Source: Gramella sp. MAR_2010_147
GTDB lineage: Bacteria > Bacteroidota > Bacteroidia > Flavobacteriales > Flavobacteriaceae
DNA: 64,000 bases
Direction of reading: 5' to 3'
Assembly (NCBI RefSeq): GCF_900105135.1
Contig: NZ_LT629741.1
Span: forward strand, 1,364,001 to 1,428,000
Shown: in pieces, positions 61,581 to 64,000 of the stretch
Position numbering within the stretch: the stretch's first letter is position 1
How the letters are laid out: every line of letters starts with the position of its first letter
Position numbers and translations under genes: made by a program
The notes under the pieces: model-generated
What the model saw: the letters and a program-made list of their open reading frames with translations, nothing else
What the model was told of the DNA's origin: nothing
The model's database searches: none

Positions 61581-63002
61581 TTAATCTATTATTTCTGTAG
61601 TTTCTTTATTGATATTATTAAAACCGTATTTATCTACAAGATAGACCAATGAAGCCATAGTTGCAGCCCCTAATTCTAATTCTCTTTTATTAACCGCATC
61701 AAAGGTGTCATTTGCAGCATGGTGATAATCAAAATAACGTTGAGAATCTGGTCTTAATCCCGCAAGAACGGTGTTACCTCCTTTGAGCGGACCAATATCG
61801 GCCCCGCTGCCTCCCTGTTCGAAATAATGAATCAGGTATGGCTTGAACAACTTTTTCCAGGAAAGAACTTTATTAAACTGTGCATCGGTCGCGGCAAAAG
61901 AAAATCCTCTTGGAGTGAAACCACCGGCATCGCTTTCTAATGCAAATACATGATTCTCTCCCTTATTTTGAGCAACCTCGGCATATTTATTACCTCCGCG
62001 AAGTCCGTTTTCTTCATTCATAAAAAGAACAACTCTTAAGGTTTTTTCCGGTTTGTAACCAATTTCCTTAAATAACCTAAGCACCTCCATAGACTGTACC
62101 ACACCGGCACCATCGTCATGAGCACCATCTCCAAGGTCCCAGGAATCCAGGTGACCGCCAACAACCATGATCTCCTCCGGATTCTTAGAACCGGTGATCT
62201 CTCCAATCACATTATAAGACTCTACATCTTTATGTAACTCACAGGTCATTCTGAAATAAAAATCCAGATCTTTCTGAATTTTCAGTATTCCGCTTAAATA
62301 TTTTGCGTCGTTTGTAGAAATAGCGGCTGCCGGGATTCTTTTATTTGCAGGAGTGTCTCCATAGCCCATAGAACCGGTATGAGGAAAATCGTCCATTCTC
62401 AAATTCATAGATCTAACAATCACTCCAACTGCGCCATATTTCGCAGCCTCTTCTGCTCCTGAATATCGCTGGTCTACACAACCGCCATAAGCCTCAAAAG
62501 TTTGAATATGGTCTGCACGCATTGGCCTGTTATAAAAAACGATCTTGCCTTCAATATTTTCCCTGCCGTATTCTTTAAGCTGTTCGATGCCCTGAACTTC
62601 GATCACTTTGGCTTTAGTGCCTCCTATCGCAGTGGCAATTGACCCCCCAAGGGCAGTAATATTTACGTTTCGGGTGACTCCCGGAGCTGTTTGTACATAT
62701 GCAAACTCTCTTTCTCCTCTTGTCCATTTAGGAACCATTACAGGTTGTAACCACACTTTATCAAGACCAAGCTTTTCTAGCTCAGCTTTGGTATATTCAA
62801 CTGCTTGCTGCGCATTGTAAGACCCAGAGAGCCTTCCGCCAATTTCATTAGATAAATGATCCAGCCAGTTGTAGCTCTTCCCGTTGAGAAGGGACATATC
62901 GTAAATTTTCCTGATTTGTAGAGAATCTTCAGTAGAATTAGACTGCCCAGAAACAGTAATACCGGTAAAAATTAAGATCAGGACTAAATAGAGAGATTTC
63001 AT
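61581..63002 (-). CDS. Exported M28-family aminopeptidase-like metallopeptidase
   Basis: Has a signal peptide (MKSLYLVLILIFTGITVSGQ, 1-20), a PA-like insert (about 110-240) and the di-zinc catalytic domain: GGHLDSWDLGDGAHDDGAGV (ligands H and D) and FMNEENGLRGG (catalytic and ligand Glu), then ESDAGGFTPRGF and YHHAANDTFD with the last histidine. Length (473 aa) is usual for secreted M28 peptidases of Bacteroidota. It most likely trims peptides in the periplasm or outside the cell. Confidence 0.92.
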   Translation of the reverse strand: MKSLYLVLILIFTGITVSGQSNSTEDSLQIRKIYDMSLLNGKSYNWLDHLSNEIGGRLSGSYNAQQAVEYTKAELEKLGLDKVWLQPVMVPKWTRGEREFAYVQTAPGVTRNVNITALGGSIATAIGGTKAKVIEVQGIEQLKEYGRENIEGKIVFYNRPMRADHIQTFEAYGGCVDQRYSGAEEAAKYGAVGVIVRSMNLRMDDFPHTGSMGYGDTPANKRIPAAAISTNDAKYLSGILKIQKDLDFYFRMTCELHKDVESYNVIGEITGSKNPEEIMVVGGHLDSWDLGDGAHDDGAGVVQSMEVLRLFKEIGYKPEKTLRVVLFMNEENGLRGGNKYAEVAQNKGENHVFALESDAGGFTPRGFSFAATDAQFNKVLSWKKLFKPYLIHYFEQGGSGADIGPLKGGNTVLAGLRPDSQRYFDYHHAANDTFDAVNKRELELGAATMASLVYLVDKYGFNNINKETTEIID

Positions 63003-63059
63003 TGCAATACTAATTTTGCCGCTAAATAACAGTATTTTTTTCAGTTTTACGAACCTGGT

Positions 63060-63944
63060 CTAAATCTTTTCCAGATGAAGCTGCTCCCTATATTCAGCTA
63101 TATTCTTCTTAATTTCAGGATCCAGCTCAGGTTCTTTTACATCCTTATACTTTACAAGTTCTGAATAAAGAGTTTTTGCGACCAAATATCTGGCGGTATT
63201 TTTATCGTCTGCTGGTATCACATACCAGGGTGCTTTTTTAGTAGATGTTCTATTTATGGCATCCTCGTAACATTCCTGATATTCTGCCCATAGTTTACGC
63301 TCTTTTAGATCTCCCGGTGAAAACTTCCAGTTTTTACTTGGTTTATCTAATCGTCTTAATAATCGCTGGCGCTGTTCTTCTTTAGAAAGATGGAGAAAGA
63401 ATTTAAAAATGACCGTTCCATTTTCTGCAACATGCTTTTCAAAATTTCTGATATTCTCAAATCGAGCTTCCCAGAAATTTTCGTCTATATCTTCAATATT
63501 ATTAATTTCCGGTAAATTTTCATTAAGAATGTATCCAGGATGAACCCTGGTTACCAGTACATTTTCATAATGAGTACGATTAAACACTCCAAATTTTCCT
63601 CTTTCGGGCAACGCAATATAATGTCTCCACAAAAAATCATGCTTTAATTCCTTTTCTGAAGGCACTTTAAAACTGTGTACCACCACTCCCCTGCTATTGA
63701 AGTCTTTAAAAACCTCCCGTATCAAACTATCCTTCCCGGAGGTATCCATACCTTGTAAACATATAAGTACTGAATATTTCCCGTGTGCATATAATTTATC
63801 CTGCCAGTCGCCAAGATCTTTTCTTATCTCTTTCATTGCATCTTTGATCTCAGCTCCCGATGCGTCCAGATCAATTTTGGTTTTAGTAATTTTTAGTTGA
63901 ATCTTTTCAGATACTTTAAATTCTGAATGGTCTATTTGCTTCAT
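63060..63944 (-). CDS. Polyphosphate kinase 2 family protein
   Basis: Moves phosphate between polyphosphate and nucleotides. I start it at the ATG at 63944 (MKQIDHSEFKVSEKIQLKIT) rather than at the TTG six codons upstream. Walker A CLQGMDTSGKDSLIREVF, VVVHSFKVPSEKELKHDFLW, RGKFGVFNRTHYENVLVTRV (Walker B type) and the lid region SKEEQRQRLLRRLDKPSKNW all match PPK2. Length (294 aa) fits the single-domain form. The substrate (AMP, ADP or GDP) cannot be told from sequence alone. Confidence 0.92.
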   Translation of the reverse strand: MKQIDHSEFKVSEKIQLKITKTKIDLDASGAEIKDAMKEIRKDLGDWQDKLYAHGKYSVLICLQGMDTSGKDSLIREVFKDFNSRGVVVHSFKVPSEKELKHDFLWRHYIALPERGKFGVFNRTHYENVLVTRVHPGYILNENLPEINNIEDIDENFWEARFENIRNFEKHVAENGTVIFKFFLHLSKEEQRQRLLRRLDKPSKNWKFSPGDLKERKLWAEYQECYEDAINRTSTKKAPWYVIPADDKNTARYLVAKTLYSELVKYKDVKEPELDPEIKKNIAEYREQLHLEKI

Positions 63945-64000
63945 ATCATAACTATATCTCAACTAAATATACAATCTTTATAAGAGTTAATTTTTTTATC

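Overview
The window reads as a chromosome segment from a marine-type member of the Flavobacteriaceae (Bacteroidota, close in style to Gramella/Christiangramia). The signs are low GC, flavobacterial promoters of the form TTG-N(19-22)-TAnnTTTG, families such as DUF2795, DUF4199, DUF6249 and DUF2911, a SecA of about 1,120 residues without the C-terminal zinc motif, and frequent TTG starts. The genus is an inference from these traits; no rRNA or tRNA gene was seen.

Bases 1 to 41,213 are one large surface-polysaccharide locus, almost entirely on the minus strand. At its promoter-proximal (right) end lie Wza-like and Wzc-like export genes, a small S23/IVP four-helix-bundle gene and a Wzm/Wzt-type ABC exporter. 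Behind them come about sixteen glycosyltransferases, six methyltransferase-like proteins, a pyruvyltransferase and sugar-nucleotide genes. The precursors that can be read are GDP-4-keto-6-deoxymannose (gmd), leading to GDP-L-fucose (fcl) and probably GDP-N-acetylperosamine (DegT-type aminotransferase plus PglD-type acetyltransferase); UDP-ManNAc (wecB); and a CMP-activated nonulosonic (sialic-type) acid (neuC, neuB, neuA). Two fucosyltransferase families (GT10 and GT11) match the fucose supply. asnB is split by a one-base frameshift at a slippery GGGAAAA. The left edge cuts a gene for a membrane-anchored beta-propeller protein.

From 42 kb on are housekeeping and envelope genes: an ABC-F ATPase, a second S23/IVP gene, a methyltransferase, a LolD/MacB-like ATPase, a PduO-type cobalamin adenosyltransferase, secA, two ECF sigma/anti-sigma modules, an M23 peptidase, Ohr, MeaB, PAP2, MATE, an M28 peptidase and PPK2.

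Two patterns stand out outside the genes. (1) Degenerate tandem repeats with a strict 7-bp period occur at about a dozen intergenic places. Both S23/IVP genes are bracketed by heptamer arrays in inverted orientation, and the 0.85-kb gap before the ABC-F gene holds two 12-unit arrays and a 97-bp direct repeat whose only differences fall in one heptamer. (2) A consistent ECF-type promoter, TG[T/C]AAC-N(16-17)-CGTC, lies in front of one sigma gene and its divergent DUF6249 neighbour (exactly the same spacing on both strands), and, one base shorter, in front of the second sigma gene and the LolD-like gene.
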